64,000 bases of DNA from DATEDA01 sp963744255. GTDB taxonomy: Bacteria > Pseudomonadota > Gammaproteobacteria > Burkholderiales > SG8-39. Below the pieces are notes generated by a model. It saw only the letters and a list, made by a program, of their open reading frames with translations. It made no database searches and was not told where the DNA came from. The translations under genes were made by a program, and so were the position numbers. Below, piece after piece: positions 8,389-17,153 of this stretch (positions are counted from its first letter, which is position 1; each line of letters opens with the position of its first letter). The DNA lies in assembly GCA_963744255.1 (NCBI GenBank), contig CAVUSZ010000049.1:62001-126000 (forward strand), read 5' to 3'.

Positions 8389-9801
8389 ATGGCGAAGAGA
8401 CTTACCCCCAAAGTTCTGGTCGTCGGCGCAGGCCCTGGCGGATACGTTGCCGCGATCCGGGCCGGACAACTCGGCCTCGACTGCGTGCTCGCGGAGGCGG
8501 ACAGGCTGGGCGGGACCTGCCTCATCCGCGGCTGCATCCCCTCGAAGGCGCTGATCCACGTTGCCGCCAAGTTCGAAGCGATGGCGGCGAGCGTCGGCAA
8601 GGGCAGCTGCGGCATCTTGCTCAAGGATTCGCCCGTACTCGATCTGGCGGAAACCGTGCGTTGGAAGGAAGCTATCGTCGACAAGCTGGACGGCGGCGTC
8701 GCCGGCCTGCTGCGCAAGGCCAAGGTGCAGGTGGTGCGCGGCCGGGCTGAATTTTCGGATGCCAAGACCTGCGAAGTCCTGACGGGAGCCGGCTCGGTCC
8801 CGATCGAGGCCGAGCACGTCATTCTCGCCACCGGCTCCACGGCGGTTCCCCTTCCCGGCCTGCCGTTCGGCGGTCCGGTGATTTCATCGACCGAAGCGCT
8901 CTCCCTCCAGAGTCTGCCAGCGAGGCTCGTCGTCATCGGAGCGGGCTATATCGGCCTGGAGCTCGGGATCGCCTATCGCAAGTTCGGATCGAAAGTTACC
9001 GTAATCGAAGCGCGCGAGCAGATTCTGCCGCTGTACGACAAGGAGCTGGTTCAACCGGTCGAGCGCTGGCTCGAGCGCGCCGGCGTGACCGTCCACTTGG
9101 GCGCGAAGGCGACCGGGCTGCGCGAGTCCGAAAAAGGTTGTGTGGTCAGCGTACAGACGCAGGATGGCACCGCGGCCGATGTTCTCGCCGACAAGGTCCT
9201 TGTGACCGTCGGCCGTAAACCGGCCACCGAGGGCTGGGGCTTGGCGAACATGGCGGTCGATATGGACGGACCCTATGTCAAGGTCGACGACCAGTGCCGG
9301 ACCTCGATGCGCAACGTGTGGGCAATCGGCGATATTGTCGGAGAACCCATGCTCGCGCACAAAGCTTCGGCGCAAGGCGAGATGGTCGCCGAGATCATCG
9401 CCGGTCGGCGCCGCAGCTTCGATCCGGTCGCCATTCCGTCCGTGTGCTTCACCGAGCCCGAGATCGTCACTGTCGGCATGCTTCCGCCCGAAGCCGCGCG
9501 CCAAGGTCTGAATACGGTAAGCGGCGTTTTTCCCTTCGCCGCCAACGGCCGCGCGCTCAGCATGGAGGCGGGCGACGCCGGGGGATTCGTGCGTGTCCTC
9601 GCTCGGCGCGACAACCACCGCGTGCTCGGCATCCATGCGGTGGGATTACACGTGTCGGAGCTCTCCGGAGAGTTCGCACATGCGCTGGAAATGGGCGCCA
9701 TCCTTGAAGACATCGCCGGGACCATTCACCAGCATCCGACGCTGAGCGAAGCATTCCACGAAGCGGCGCTGCGTTCGTTGGGGCACGCCATCCATGTCTG
9801 A
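8389..9801 (+). CDS. lpdV: Dihydrolipoamide dehydrogenase E3
   Basis: A 470-aa FAD disulfide oxidoreductase that reoxidises dihydrolipoamide and reduces NAD+. The FAD site is VVGAGPGGYVAAIRAGQLG, the redox disulfide is in GGTCLIRGCIPSKAL, the NAD site is VIGAGYIGLELG, and the active-site His-Glu pair is in HQHPTLSEAFHEAAL. CLIRGC differs slightly from the common CLNVGC, as in LpdV-type E3 proteins of branched-chain complexes. It is the last gene of the bkd operon and likely dedicated to this complex. Confidence 0.94.
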   Translation: MAKRLTPKVLVVGAGPGGYVAAIRAGQLGLDCVLAEADRLGGTCLIRGCIPSKALIHVAAKFEAMAASVGKGSCGILLKDSPVLDLAETVRWKEAIVDKLDGGVAGLLRKAKVQVVRGRAEFSDAKTCEVLTGAGSVPIEAEHVILATGSTAVPLPGLPFGGPVISSTEALSLQSLPARLVVIGAGYIGLELGIAYRKFGSKVTVIEAREQILPLYDKELVQPVERWLERAGVTVHLGAKATGLRESEKGCVVSVQTQDGTAADVLADKVLVTVGRKPATEGWGLANMAVDMDGPYVKVDDQCRTSMRNVWAIGDIVGEPMLAHKASAQGEMVAEIIAGRRRSFDPVAIPSVCFTEPEIVTVGMLPPEAARQGLNTVSGVFPFAANGRALSMEAGDAGGFVRVLARRDNHRVLGIHAVGLHVSELSGEFAHALEMGAILEDIAGTIHQHPTLSEAFHEAALRSLGHAIHV

Positions 9802-9867
9802 GCCGTCTGCGGCTTCGCGGCGAGAAAGTCGTTCGCGCCGACGGCGGCGAGGCCATGGAGCTGGGTC

Positions 9868-9998
9868 TCGCGCGTCTCCTCGTAGTCCGCGGCGTCCGGG
9901 CCGAGCACGGGCCCGCGGAATCCGGCCTTGAATGCCTGCAGTATCTCGGGCGAGACCTGCACCGCGCCGCCATCGGCGGCTCTGAGTTCGATCGTCAT
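9868..9998 (-). pseudogene. Truncated start of a FAD-binding oxidoreductase gene
   Basis: A good Shine-Dalgarno sequence (AAGGAG) and an ATG at 9998 on the minus strand begin a peptide whose first ~43 residues contain LQAFKAGFRGPVLGPDAADY. This resembles the entry to the FAD_binding_4 domain of berberine-bridge-like oxidases (family resemblance from memory). The similarity stops after about residue 43 and the frame then runs without recognisable sequence into the 3' end of lpdV. The rest of the gene, more than 400 codons, is absent. A deletion remnant is the simplest reading. Confidence 0.45.
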
Positions 9999-10237
9999 GG
10001 TGACGCTCCTTCAAAGGCTCTGGACGGTGTTGGGCCTATTGTTGCTTCCGGCAATCCGGCGACGGAATCGAACAGGCGGAAGCGTGCCTTGACCGCGTCC
10101 GTCTCGACAGGCGCCGGCGCGCCATCCGTCAGGGGGCACGCCACTTCCGGATCGAGCGCCGCGATCCGTGTCGCGGCCGAACCGATGGTCTGGCCGAGCA
10201 CGTGCTCGTCGTGAAGCGCGACGTAACGCCGGATCAA
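9995..10237 (-). pseudogene. Fragment of an AAA ATPase region from a large regulator
   Basis: The minus-strand frame encodes YVALHDEHVLGQTIG, then ETDAVKARFRLFDSVAGL. This matches the stretch just before Walker-type segments in AAA-ATPase-containing LuxR/MalT or cyclase regulators, where 'RRY...HDEHVL' precedes 'ERYRLFDAVAGLL' (recollection of the family, not a search). No start codon, no Walker A or B and no flanking domains are present. It directly abuts the FAD oxidoreductase remnant. The whole 451-bp gap 9802-10252 therefore seems to be gene debris. Confidence 0.4.
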
Positions 10238-10252
10238 CTGCAGCCCCCGACG

Positions 10253-10909
10253 CTACCGGACTATCGCGCCGCGCAGGAGGTCCGCGACCGCGGCCTGCTT
10301 CTCCTCGGTGGCGACGGCGAGCGCGGTCTTGCCGCGGTTGTCCGTCGCTGAAGGATCGGCGCCGCGCGCGAGCAGGAGCTTTACCGTTTCGACGTGGCCA
10401 TATGCCGCAGCCCACATGAGGGCGGTCCCGTCGTTCGCGTAGCGCTGGTTCACGTCCACCCCGTAGTCGAGCAGCGCCTGGACGCAACCGGTGGCGCCCT
10501 GTCCCGCCGCGTAGACCATCGCTGTTTTTTGCACCCGGTCGACGGGCGTCACGTCGGCCTTCGCCGCAAGCAGCAGCTTGAGCATCTCGGTGTGGCTGCC
10601 GAAGGCCGCGCTCATCAGCGGCGAGACGCGGGCGAGGTTCGCCTGGTTGACGTCCGCGCCGCGTTCGAGGAGGAGCCTTGCGAGCGCGACGTCGCCGCTA
10701 CGCGCCGCCAGGTTCAGCGGCGTATCGCCCAGGCGATTCCGCGAGTTGGCGTTCGCGCCCTGGTCGAGCAGCGCGCGCACGCTCGTCGCGCTGCCGGCGC
10801 GGGCCGCCTGCAGCAGGTCGAAGTTGATATTGCGATCCTGCGCTGCCGCGCCGTCGCAGGCGAGGACGAGGAGCGCGACCACGAGCGCGCGGGTACTGGT
10901 CGGGTGCAT
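10253..10909 (-). CDS. Exported ankyrin-repeat protein
   Basis: A 218-aa protein starting MHPTSTRALVVALLVLACD, a signal peptide ending around AAAQ, followed by about six ankyrin repeats with the pattern GDTPLNLAARSGDVALARLLLERGADVN. Ankyrin repeats bind other proteins; in bacteria exported ones often protect periplasmic enzymes, and a role is not assignable here. I chose the ATG at 10909 because it gives an intact signal peptide; longer upstream frames have no such feature. It is divergent from the PQQ dehydrogenase gene, with 193 bp between. Confidence 0.85.
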   Translation of the reverse strand: MHPTSTRALVVALLVLACDGAAAQDRNINFDLLQAARAGSATSVRALLDQGANANSRNRLGDTPLNLAARSGDVALARLLLERGADVNQANLARVSPLMSAAFGSHTEMLKLLLAAKADVTPVDRVQKTAMVYAAGQGATGCVQALLDYGVDVNQRYANDGTALMWAAAYGHVETVKLLLARGADPSATDNRGKTALAVATEEKQAAVADLLRGAIVR

Positions 10910-11102
10910 GGATATCGGGGCCGCGGACGCCGACGCGTGCGGTTGCCGTCCGGCCGTCCCAGGCTTATGATGAAAACGGCCGCAGAATAATACGCAAACC
11001 ACGTCGGGGGAAATCCAGCCATGCCGTCGGCGCGCCGCCATCGGGCGCGCTTCCCCGCCGTGCAAGCACGGTCAGACGTTCCCGCAACCAAAGGAGGCCC
11101 GC

Positions 11103-12827
11103 ATGAACAACGAAACGCGCGACGTTTTCAGGGGAGTGGCGTTCGCAGCAGGGGTCGCGCTTGCCGTCTGCGCGGTCGCGCAGGAAGTCCCGCAGAAGCC
11201 CGCCACGACCGGTGGGGCTGTCGCCAAGAACATCGACGTCTCACAGGACATGCTGGCAAGGGCCGGCGGGCAGTCCACGAACTGGCTGCACACGAACGGC
11301 AGCTACGACCAGCAGCGCTTCTACCCGGGGACCCAGATCAACGCTCAGAACGTCAAGAGCCTGCGCCCGGCGTTCGTCGTTCAGACCGAGGTGGTCGAGT
11401 CGATGGAGACGGCGCCGATCGTCGTCGACGGCGTGATGTACCTCACGACCTCGTACAACCACGTGTACGCGGTCGACGCGGCGACCGGCAAGGAGTTCTG
11501 GCACTACAAGCAGAAGATGGGGCCGGTGACGACCTTCTGCTGCGGTCCGAACAACCGCGGGGTCGCGATCTCCGGCGGGCGGCTCTTCATGGGCACGCTC
11601 GACGCGAAGCTCGTCGCGCTCGACGCGAAGACCGGCAAGCTCCTGTGGGAGACGCAGATCGCGGACCCCGAGAAGGGCTACAGCGAGACGATGGCGCCCA
11701 CGGTGGTCGACAACAAGGTGCTGATCGGCACGAACGGCGGCGAGTACGGCGTGCGCGGCTTCGTGAAGGCCTTCAACGCCGAGGACGGCAAGCTGCTGTG
11801 GACCTTCTTCACCATCCCGGAAAAGGGCCACGAGGGCGTCTGGGCCGAGAACGACGCCACCGGCCGCAACATGAAGCGGAACATCGCCAAGGAGAAGGAA
11901 CAGCTCGCCAAGGACAGTTCGTTCTACCAGACCCTCGGCGGCGGCGTGTGGATGAACCCCGCCGTCGACCTGAAGACCCGCACCGTCTGGTTCGTCGTCG
12001 GCAACCCCTCGCCCGACCTGTACGGTGACGAGCGCCCCGGCGACAACCTGTATACCAACTCGCTCGTCGCGGTGGACCTCGACAAGGGCACCTACAAGTG
12101 CCACCTCCAGTACATCGCGCACGACGTGTGGGACCTCGACGCGGTGAGCCCGCCGATCCTGGTCGACGTCAAGGACAAGGCCGGCAAGATGATCCCGGGC
12201 GTGATCCACGGCGGCAAGACCGGGCACATCTACGTCCACGACCGCAAGGACTGCTCGCTGATCCGCTTCTCCGAGGCGATGATCCCGCAGGAGAACATGT
12301 GGGTCCTGCCGACGGCCGAAGGCGCCCGCATGCTCCCCGGCGCGAACGGCGGCGTCGAGTGGTCGCCGATGGCGGTCGACGCGAAGAGCCGCCTCGCGAT
12401 CGCGTTGAACCTGCACCAGCCGATGACCTACCACGTCGAGGCGGCGAAATACCCCGGCGGCTCGAAGCTCTGGCTCGGCGGCGCATTCAAGGTGATCCCG
12501 GGCGAGAAGCAGTGGGGCCGGGTCGCCGCGGTGAACATCGACACCGGCAAGATCGCCTGGAAGCACGATACCGAGCAGCCGCTGATCGGCGGGGGCCTCC
12601 TCACCGCGGGCGGCCTCTACTTCTTCGGCGAAGGCAACGGCAGCTTCAACGCCCTCGACTCGAAGACCGGCAAGAAGCTGTGGAGCTTCCAGTGCGGCGC
12701 GGGCGCCAACGCGATGCCCGTGTCCTACATGGTCGGGAAGAAGCAGTACCTCGCGATGGGCTGTGGCGGCAACACCCAGCTCGACTTCAAGCGCGGGAAC
12801 TCGGTGTTCGTGTTCGCGCTGCCCTGA
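11103..12827 (+). CDS. PQQ-dependent alcohol dehydrogenase, possibly lanthanide type
   Basis: A 574-aa periplasmic quinoprotein with a signal peptide (about residues 1-27) and the eight-bladed propeller motifs of the methanol/ethanol dehydrogenase family. The vicinal disulfide is present in TTFCCGPNNRG, about residue 145. In HDVWDLDAV, Asp344 fits the catalytic base and Asp346, two residues on, matches the extra Asp that in XoxF/PedH-type enzymes ligates a lanthanide. It oxidises alcohols to aldehydes and passes electrons to a cytochrome c, probably the next gene. Shine-Dalgarno AAAGGAGG precedes the ATG. The exact substrate is unknown. Confidence 0.9.
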   Translation: MNNETRDVFRGVAFAAGVALAVCAVAQEVPQKPATTGGAVAKNIDVSQDMLARAGGQSTNWLHTNGSYDQQRFYPGTQINAQNVKSLRPAFVVQTEVVESMETAPIVVDGVMYLTTSYNHVYAVDAATGKEFWHYKQKMGPVTTFCCGPNNRGVAISGGRLFMGTLDAKLVALDAKTGKLLWETQIADPEKGYSETMAPTVVDNKVLIGTNGGEYGVRGFVKAFNAEDGKLLWTFFTIPEKGHEGVWAENDATGRNMKRNIAKEKEQLAKDSSFYQTLGGGVWMNPAVDLKTRTVWFVVGNPSPDLYGDERPGDNLYTNSLVAVDLDKGTYKCHLQYIAHDVWDLDAVSPPILVDVKDKAGKMIPGVIHGGKTGHIYVHDRKDCSLIRFSEAMIPQENMWVLPTAEGARMLPGANGGVEWSPMAVDAKSRLAIALNLHQPMTYHVEAAKYPGGSKLWLGGAFKVIPGEKQWGRVAAVNIDTGKIAWKHDTEQPLIGGGLLTAGGLYFFGEGNGSFNALDSKTGKKLWSFQCGAGANAMPVSYMVGKKQYLAMGCGGNTQLDFKRGNSVFVFALP

Positions 12828-12850
12828 CCTCGCGAACGCGCAGGCTCTTG

Positions 12851-12870
12851 AGGCCGCCTCCGGGCGGCCT
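12851..12870 (+). terminator. Strong 8-bp hairpin between the dehydrogenase and the cytochrome c
   Basis: AGGCCGCC and GGCGGCCT pair perfectly around a TCCG tetraloop, 24 bp after the dehydrogenase stop and 12 bp before the cytochrome start. No T-run follows. It may end most transcripts or set the ratio of dehydrogenase to cytochrome rather than separate two units. Confidence 0.6.
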
Positions 12871-12882
12871 CATTGTGTCCGC

Positions 12883-13476
12883 ATGACCCGTCTCACCATG
12901 TCGCGTCTCAGGTACCTGCCCCTCGCGGTGGCCGGTGTCCTCGCGGCCGCCGCGCACGCGCAGGACGTCGAGGCCGGACGGAAGAAGGCCGAGACCTGCG
13001 TCGCCTGCCACGGCCCCAACGGCAACTCGACGCAGCCGCTGTTCCCGATCCTGGCCAGCCAGACCGCGCGCTACCTCTATCTTCAGCTCCGGGACTTCAA
13101 GGAAGGCCGGCGCAAGGAGCCGCAGATGGATCCGTTCGTGCAGAATCTCTCGCGCGAGGACATGTTCGACCTCGCCGCGTTCTTCGCCGCACAGAAGATC
13201 CGCCCGACGTCCTTCAAGAGCGACCCGGTGAAGGCCGAGCGCGGCAAGAAGAAATCCGAGGAGGTGCTGTGCACGATGTGCCACCTCGGTGGGTTCATGG
13301 GCCAGAACGAGATTCCCCGCGTCGCCGGCCAGCACTACGAATACACCGTCAAGCAGCTGCGGGACTTCAAGACGCAGCGCCGCACCAACGATGCGGGGAA
13401 CATGGTGAGCGTCTCCAAGACGCTTTCGGAGCAGGATATCGAGGATCTCGGGCACTACCTCGCGGGGCTCTACTGA
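12883..13476 (+). CDS. Periplasmic dihaem cytochrome c (c4-like)
   Basis: A 197-aa exported protein with two CxxCH haem sites, CVACH near residue 37 and CTMCH near residue 130, each followed by a cytochrome c class I fold with LxxFK/YL helices. This two-domain layout is that of cytochrome c4. A signal peptide ends at AHAQ. It probably takes electrons from the PQQ dehydrogenase upstream. ATG at 12883 or 12898 could be the start; both give a signal peptide. Confidence 0.9.
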   Translation: MTRLTMSRLRYLPLAVAGVLAAAAHAQDVEAGRKKAETCVACHGPNGNSTQPLFPILASQTARYLYLQLRDFKEGRRKEPQMDPFVQNLSREDMFDLAAFFAAQKIRPTSFKSDPVKAERGKKKSEEVLCTMCHLGGFMGQNEIPRVAGQHYEYTVKQLRDFKTQRRTNDAGNMVSVSKTLSEQDIEDLGHYLAGLY

Positions 13477-13519
13477 ACCGGATCGTGCCGAAGCCGCCCG
13501 ACGAGTCGTTCCCGGGGCG

Positions 13520-14278
13520 ATGAGCGTCTCGATCACCGGAGCGCGTTCCGAGCTCGGCCGCCTTCTCTCGCACCGGCGCGCAGCCGGCAAGGTTCACATC
13601 AATATCGCCGGCCAGCATGCAAACACGCTGCTGCACGACGGGCACGCGTGGAAGGGGTTTGCGCGCGCGGCACTGGCCGGCGTCCGCCGCGCGTTGCGGA
13701 CCGACGCGAGCATGCTCGTGCACGCAAGCTGTGCGTTCGTGCTCGGCCGCCCGCAGGAGGACCCGTTGCGCTCGATCGCCGAGACGATTCTGGAATGCGA
13801 ACGTCTCGTCCTGTCGGGTCCGGTCCCCGCGTGCGTCGTGCGCCTCGGCTACCTGTACGGCCCCGAGAGCGACGATCTGCGCGCCTACCGCAGGGCATTC
13901 CGCCTCGGCCGGCCGTACTGGGCCGGTCCGCGCGAGGCCCTGCAGTACCACCTGCACCAATACGATGCCGCGAGCGCCCTGCTCGCGGCCGCGAAGCCGC
14001 GCAACGCCGGAAGGATTCTCTATGCGACCGACGGCAAGCCCGTCTCGTTCATGCAGTTCATGGACGATTTCGCCCGGCGGATCGGCAAGCGGTTTCCGCT
14101 CCACGTGCCGGTCATCGCGACGCCGCTCATCCGGCTGGTGGTGCGCAAGGAGCACATGCAGCAGGCCGCGCTCGCGATGCCGGCGCGGGCGCCCTCGCCG
14201 CGCGTGCCGGGATGGAAGCCGGTGTTCTCCGACTACCGCGATGGCCTCGATCAGTCCGTGGAGGCATGGAACGCGTGA
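13520..14278 (+). CDS. NAD-dependent epimerase/SDR-like protein, shortened
   Basis: A 252-aa protein related to the extended/atypical SDR family. It begins with a weak Rossmann TGARSELG motif and contains VRLGYLYGPESDDLRAYRRAF and a C-terminal substrate-binding part with GRILYATDGKPVSF. The usual YxxxK catalytic pair is not evident and the first third is much compressed compared with 300-aa members, so it may be non-catalytic or bind NAD(P) only. It lies 43 bp after the cytochrome gene. Confidence 0.65.
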   Translation: MSVSITGARSELGRLLSHRRAAGKVHINIAGQHANTLLHDGHAWKGFARAALAGVRRALRTDASMLVHASCAFVLGRPQEDPLRSIAETILECERLVLSGPVPACVVRLGYLYGPESDDLRAYRRAFRLGRPYWAGPREALQYHLHQYDAASALLAAAKPRNAGRILYATDGKPVSFMQFMDDFARRIGKRFPLHVPVIATPLIRLVVRKEHMQQAALAMPARAPSPRVPGWKPVFSDYRDGLDQSVEAWNA

Positions 14279-14367
14279 GCCTTCCCGAGCCTGTCGCGTC
14301 TACCCCGGCGCGCAAGCCGGAACGTCACTAGACTGCAGCGCACCAGGAACGACTCGGGAGGTTTCCA

Positions 14368-15324
14368 GTGATCCGTCTCGCCTTCGCCGCACTCGCTGCC
14401 CTCTGCGCCGTATCGAGCGCCGTAGCGGCGTATCCCGAGAAGCCGATCCGGTTCGTCATTCCGTCCGCGGCCGGGGGGTCGCCGGACGTCCTGATGCGGA
14501 TCCTCGCCCAGCAGCTCTCGACGCAGCTCGGAGTCCCCATTGTCATCGAGAACAGGCCGGGGGCGTCGTTCGTGATCGGTACGATGGAGATCGTCCGGGC
14601 GCTGCCGGACGGCTATACGCTCGGCTACGGCAACATCGTCTCGCTCGCGATCAACCGCTCGCTGCTCGACAAAGTGCCCTACGACATCGAGCGGGACCTG
14701 ACCCTCGTCGCGAACTGCGTCCGGGTCTTCAACCTGCTCGCGGTCAACAAGAACCTGCCGGTGAGCTCGATACAGGAACTGATCGAGTACGCGCGGAAGA
14801 ACCCGGGCCGGCTCGTCATGGCCTCGGGCGGCAACGGCACGACCGGCCATCTCGGCGGCGAACTTTTCAAGGCGATGACCGGAACGTTTATCCTGCACGT
14901 CCCCTATCGCGGCAGCCCGCAGGCGATCAACGACCTGATCGCCGGCGAGGCCAACCTGATGTTCGACAACCTCTCGTCGATCACCCCTCACGTGAAGGCG
15001 GGACGCGTACGAGGTCTCGCTGTTTCGGGTCCGCGCCGCTCGCCGGTGTTCCCCGACCTGCCGGCGATCGGCGAGATCGTGCCCGGCTACGAGACCGTGG
15101 CCTGGGGCGGAGTGATCGGGCCGGCGAACTTGCCCAGGGACGTCGTCGCCAGGCTCAATGCGGAGCTCAAGAAGGCGCTCGCCTCGCCCGCGGTGCAGGA
15201 GCGCTACAAGCAGCTCGACACGGAGACCGACGGCGGCTCGCCGGAAGAGTTTCTGGCGCTCGCAAAGCGGGAGACGGTCAAGTGGGCGGAAGTCATCAAG
15301 CGCTCGGGCGCGAAAGTCGACTGA
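14368..15324 (+). CDS. Bug/TctC-family periplasmic substrate-binding protein
   Basis: A 318-aa exported protein with a signal peptide ending near AVAAYPEKPIRFVIP, the standard start of mature Bug proteins. GGSPDVLMRILAQQLS and VPYRGSPQAINDLIAGEANLMFDNLSS are family motifs. Bug proteins bind small carboxylates or amides in the periplasm and are hugely expanded in Burkholderiales, often without a linked transporter. The start is GTG at 14368 behind GGGAGG. The next gene follows after one base, so the ligand may be an N-acyl-amino acid; that is inference. Confidence 0.92.
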   Translation: MIRLAFAALAALCAVSSAVAAYPEKPIRFVIPSAAGGSPDVLMRILAQQLSTQLGVPIVIENRPGASFVIGTMEIVRALPDGYTLGYGNIVSLAINRSLLDKVPYDIERDLTLVANCVRVFNLLAVNKNLPVSSIQELIEYARKNPGRLVMASGGNGTTGHLGGELFKAMTGTFILHVPYRGSPQAINDLIAGEANLMFDNLSSITPHVKAGRVRGLAVSGPRRSPVFPDLPAIGEIVPGYETVAWGGVIGPANLPRDVVARLNAELKKALASPAVQERYKQLDTETDGGSPEEFLALAKRETVKWAEVIKRSGAKVD

Positions 15325-15325
15325 G

Positions 15326-16783
15326 ATGCCCGAACGGTTCGACCTCGTCATCCGTAACGGCACCGTCGTCGACGGCACGCGGGCGCCTCGCTATGCCGCC
15401 GACGTCGCGGTGTCCGGCGACCGGATCGCCCGCATCGGCTCGCTCGCGGACGCGCGCAGCGCCCGCGAGATCGACGCCACGGGCAAGATCGTCGCGCCCG
15501 GCTTCATCGACGCCCACACCCACGACGACCGCCTGATGCTGTCGGCGCCGGCGATGGCGCCGAAAGTGAGTCAGGGCGTCACGACGGTCGTCGCCGGCAA
15601 CTGCGGCATCTCGCTCGCCCCGATGCCGGCGGGTGCGCCGCGGCCGGTGACACCGCCGCTCGACCTCCTGGACGACCAGGGCACCTGGTTCCGGTTCAGG
15701 AGTTTCGCTGCGTATGTCGACGCACTGCGCGAAGCGCCCGCCGCAACGAACGCCGCCTTGCTGGTCGGACACACGACGCTGCGGGTCGCGACGATGGATG
15801 ACGTCGAGCGTGCCGCGCGCGACGACGAGATCCGGCGCATGCGGGAGATGGTCCGCGAGGCGCTCGCCGCCGGGGCGATCGGTGTTTCCACCGGCCTCTA
15901 CTACGAGCCCGCCAGCGCGGCGCCCACCGAAGAGGTGATCGAGGTCTGCCGTCCGCTCCGCGAATCGGGAGGGCTGTACTGCACGCACATGCGCGACGAG
16001 GGTGATGGCGTTCTCGAGTCGCTCGAGGAGACTTTCCGCATCGGCCGCGAAGTCGGCGCTCCCGTCGTCGTGTCGCATCACAAGGTCGTGGGTCTGGCGA
16101 ACCACGGCCGCTCGCGGGAGACGCTGCCCGTGATCGCGGAGCGGATGCGGACCCAGGCGATCGGCCTCGACTGTTACCCGTACTGCGCGTCGTCGACGAT
16201 TCTGAGCGCCTCGCGCGCAGCGATTGCCTCGCGCGTCCTGGTCACTTGGTCGAAGCCGCGCCCCGAGTGCTCGGGCATGGACCTCGCCGAGGTGGCGCGC
16301 GCGATGGGCGTTTCGCAGGACGTGGCGATCGAGCGGCTGCGCCCGGCCGGCGCGATCTACTTCTCGATGGACGAAGCGGACGTGCAGCGCATCCTCGCCT
16401 TCGAGCGGACGATGGTCGGCTCGGATGGGCTGCCGCACGACGCCGCGCCGCATCCGCGCCTGTGGGGCAGCTTCCCGCGCGTGCTCGGCCACTACTCGCG
16501 CGAGCTCGGCCTCTTCCCCCTCGAGACCGCCGTTCACAAGATGACCGCGCTCACCGCGACGACGTTCGGCCTGAAGGATCGCGGCGTCGTCAAGGAGGGC
16601 GCTTACGCGGACCTGACCGTGTTCGACGCGTGTACCGTCGACGAGGCGGCGACTTTCGCGCAGCCCATCCAGCCGGCGCACGGGATCGAGTCGGTGATCG
16701 TCAACGGCGCGATCGTCTGGCGCGAGGGCCAGCCAACCGGCGCGCGGCCGGGTCGGGTGCTCGCCCGCGCCGCGCCGCGGTAG
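15326..16783 (+). CDS. N-acyl-D-amino-acid deacylase family amidohydrolase
   Basis: A 485-aa amidohydrolase of the D-aminoacylase group. The metal site opens with GFIDAHTHDD (about residue 60), followed by VVSHHKVVG and DCYPY. The late motif GSDGLPHDAAPHPRLWGSF is characteristic of D-aminoacylases and related dihydroorotase-like enzymes. It should hydrolyse an N-acyl amide in the cytoplasm. Start chosen at ATG 15326, one base after the Bug gene stop, because the residues from MPERFDLVIRNG match the usual N terminus. Confidence 0.9.
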   Translation: MPERFDLVIRNGTVVDGTRAPRYAADVAVSGDRIARIGSLADARSAREIDATGKIVAPGFIDAHTHDDRLMLSAPAMAPKVSQGVTTVVAGNCGISLAPMPAGAPRPVTPPLDLLDDQGTWFRFRSFAAYVDALREAPAATNAALLVGHTTLRVATMDDVERAARDDEIRRMREMVREALAAGAIGVSTGLYYEPASAAPTEEVIEVCRPLRESGGLYCTHMRDEGDGVLESLEETFRIGREVGAPVVVSHHKVVGLANHGRSRETLPVIAERMRTQAIGLDCYPYCASSTILSASRAAIASRVLVTWSKPRPECSGMDLAEVARAMGVSQDVAIERLRPAGAIYFSMDEADVQRILAFERTMVGSDGLPHDAAPHPRLWGSFPRVLGHYSRELGLFPLETAVHKMTALTATTFGLKDRGVVKEGAYADLTVFDACTVDEAATFAQPIQPAHGIESVIVNGAIVWREGQPTGARPGRVLARAAPR

Positions 16784-16817
16784 GCGGACTGGTTCACTCC
16801 CGACACAGCTCAGCCGG

Positions 16818-16963
16818 TCATGCGGCGGCCGGCTCCGGCTCGCCGATGATGCCGGTCACGAGCGGCGCCACGCCGAGCCATAGCGGCCCATCGCCGAGAC
16901 GAACACGAGCGTCGAGCCCGCCGTGACGGCCAGCAGCAACCTGGGGGGTCGGTTCGGCGACAT
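16818..16963 (-). pseudogene. Broken DUF2892 (YgaP-type membrane) gene
   Basis: From an ATG at 16963 the minus strand reads MSPNRPPRLLLAVTAGSTLV and FVSAMGRYG. A shift to the next frame then gives LWLGVAPLVTGIIG before a stop at 16818. DUF2892 proteins have exactly this order: a short lead, one helix, then W-x-G-x-x-P-L-x-T-G-x-x-G followed by CPxYxxLG. The last CPxY part is absent and the frames do not join, so the gene is dead or carries a sequencing error plus a 3' truncation. Confidence 0.5.
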
Positions 16964-17006
16964 CGCGTCGCCCGGCGCTTCCCGTTCCGAGCCGCTCGAA
17001 CGAGTG

Positions 17007-17036
17007 TTGACAGCGCTCGCTCGCTCGCAGTATGGT
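17007..17036 (+). promoter_or_regulatory. Likely sigma-70 promoter for the P-type ATPase
   Basis: TTGACA at 17007-17012, an 18-bp spacer and TATGGT at 17031-17036 form a good -35/-10 pair. Transcription would start near 17043, leaving a leader of about 270 nt before the ATPase ATG. Nothing else of genic character is seen in 16784-17313 apart from the DUF2892 remnant and the dyad at 17134. Confidence 0.5.
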
Positions 17037-17133
17037 GGCCCCGGCAGGACCGAAGGGGAGTAGCCTCACAGCACCGGTCGTCATTCCGGGACCCGCGTCC
17101 CCGGCCGCGCTGGCAACGCAAGTTGTGGCGAGA

Positions 17134-17153
17134 CCTTTACCGACCGGTAAAGG
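17134..17153 (+). promoter_or_regulatory. Perfect dyad in the ATPase leader
   Basis: CCTTTACC, a GACC loop and GGTAAAGG form a perfect 8-bp inverted repeat followed by CATTTTC. It lies in the long 5' leader of the ATPase, 160 bp before the start codon. It could be a regulator-binding dyad or a weak attenuator. The AT-rich arms stand out in this GC-rich context. Confidence 0.4.

Noticed and set aside
11241..12566. 441-codon antisense frame under the PQQ dehydrogenase
   Set aside because: Shadow of a well supported coding gene.
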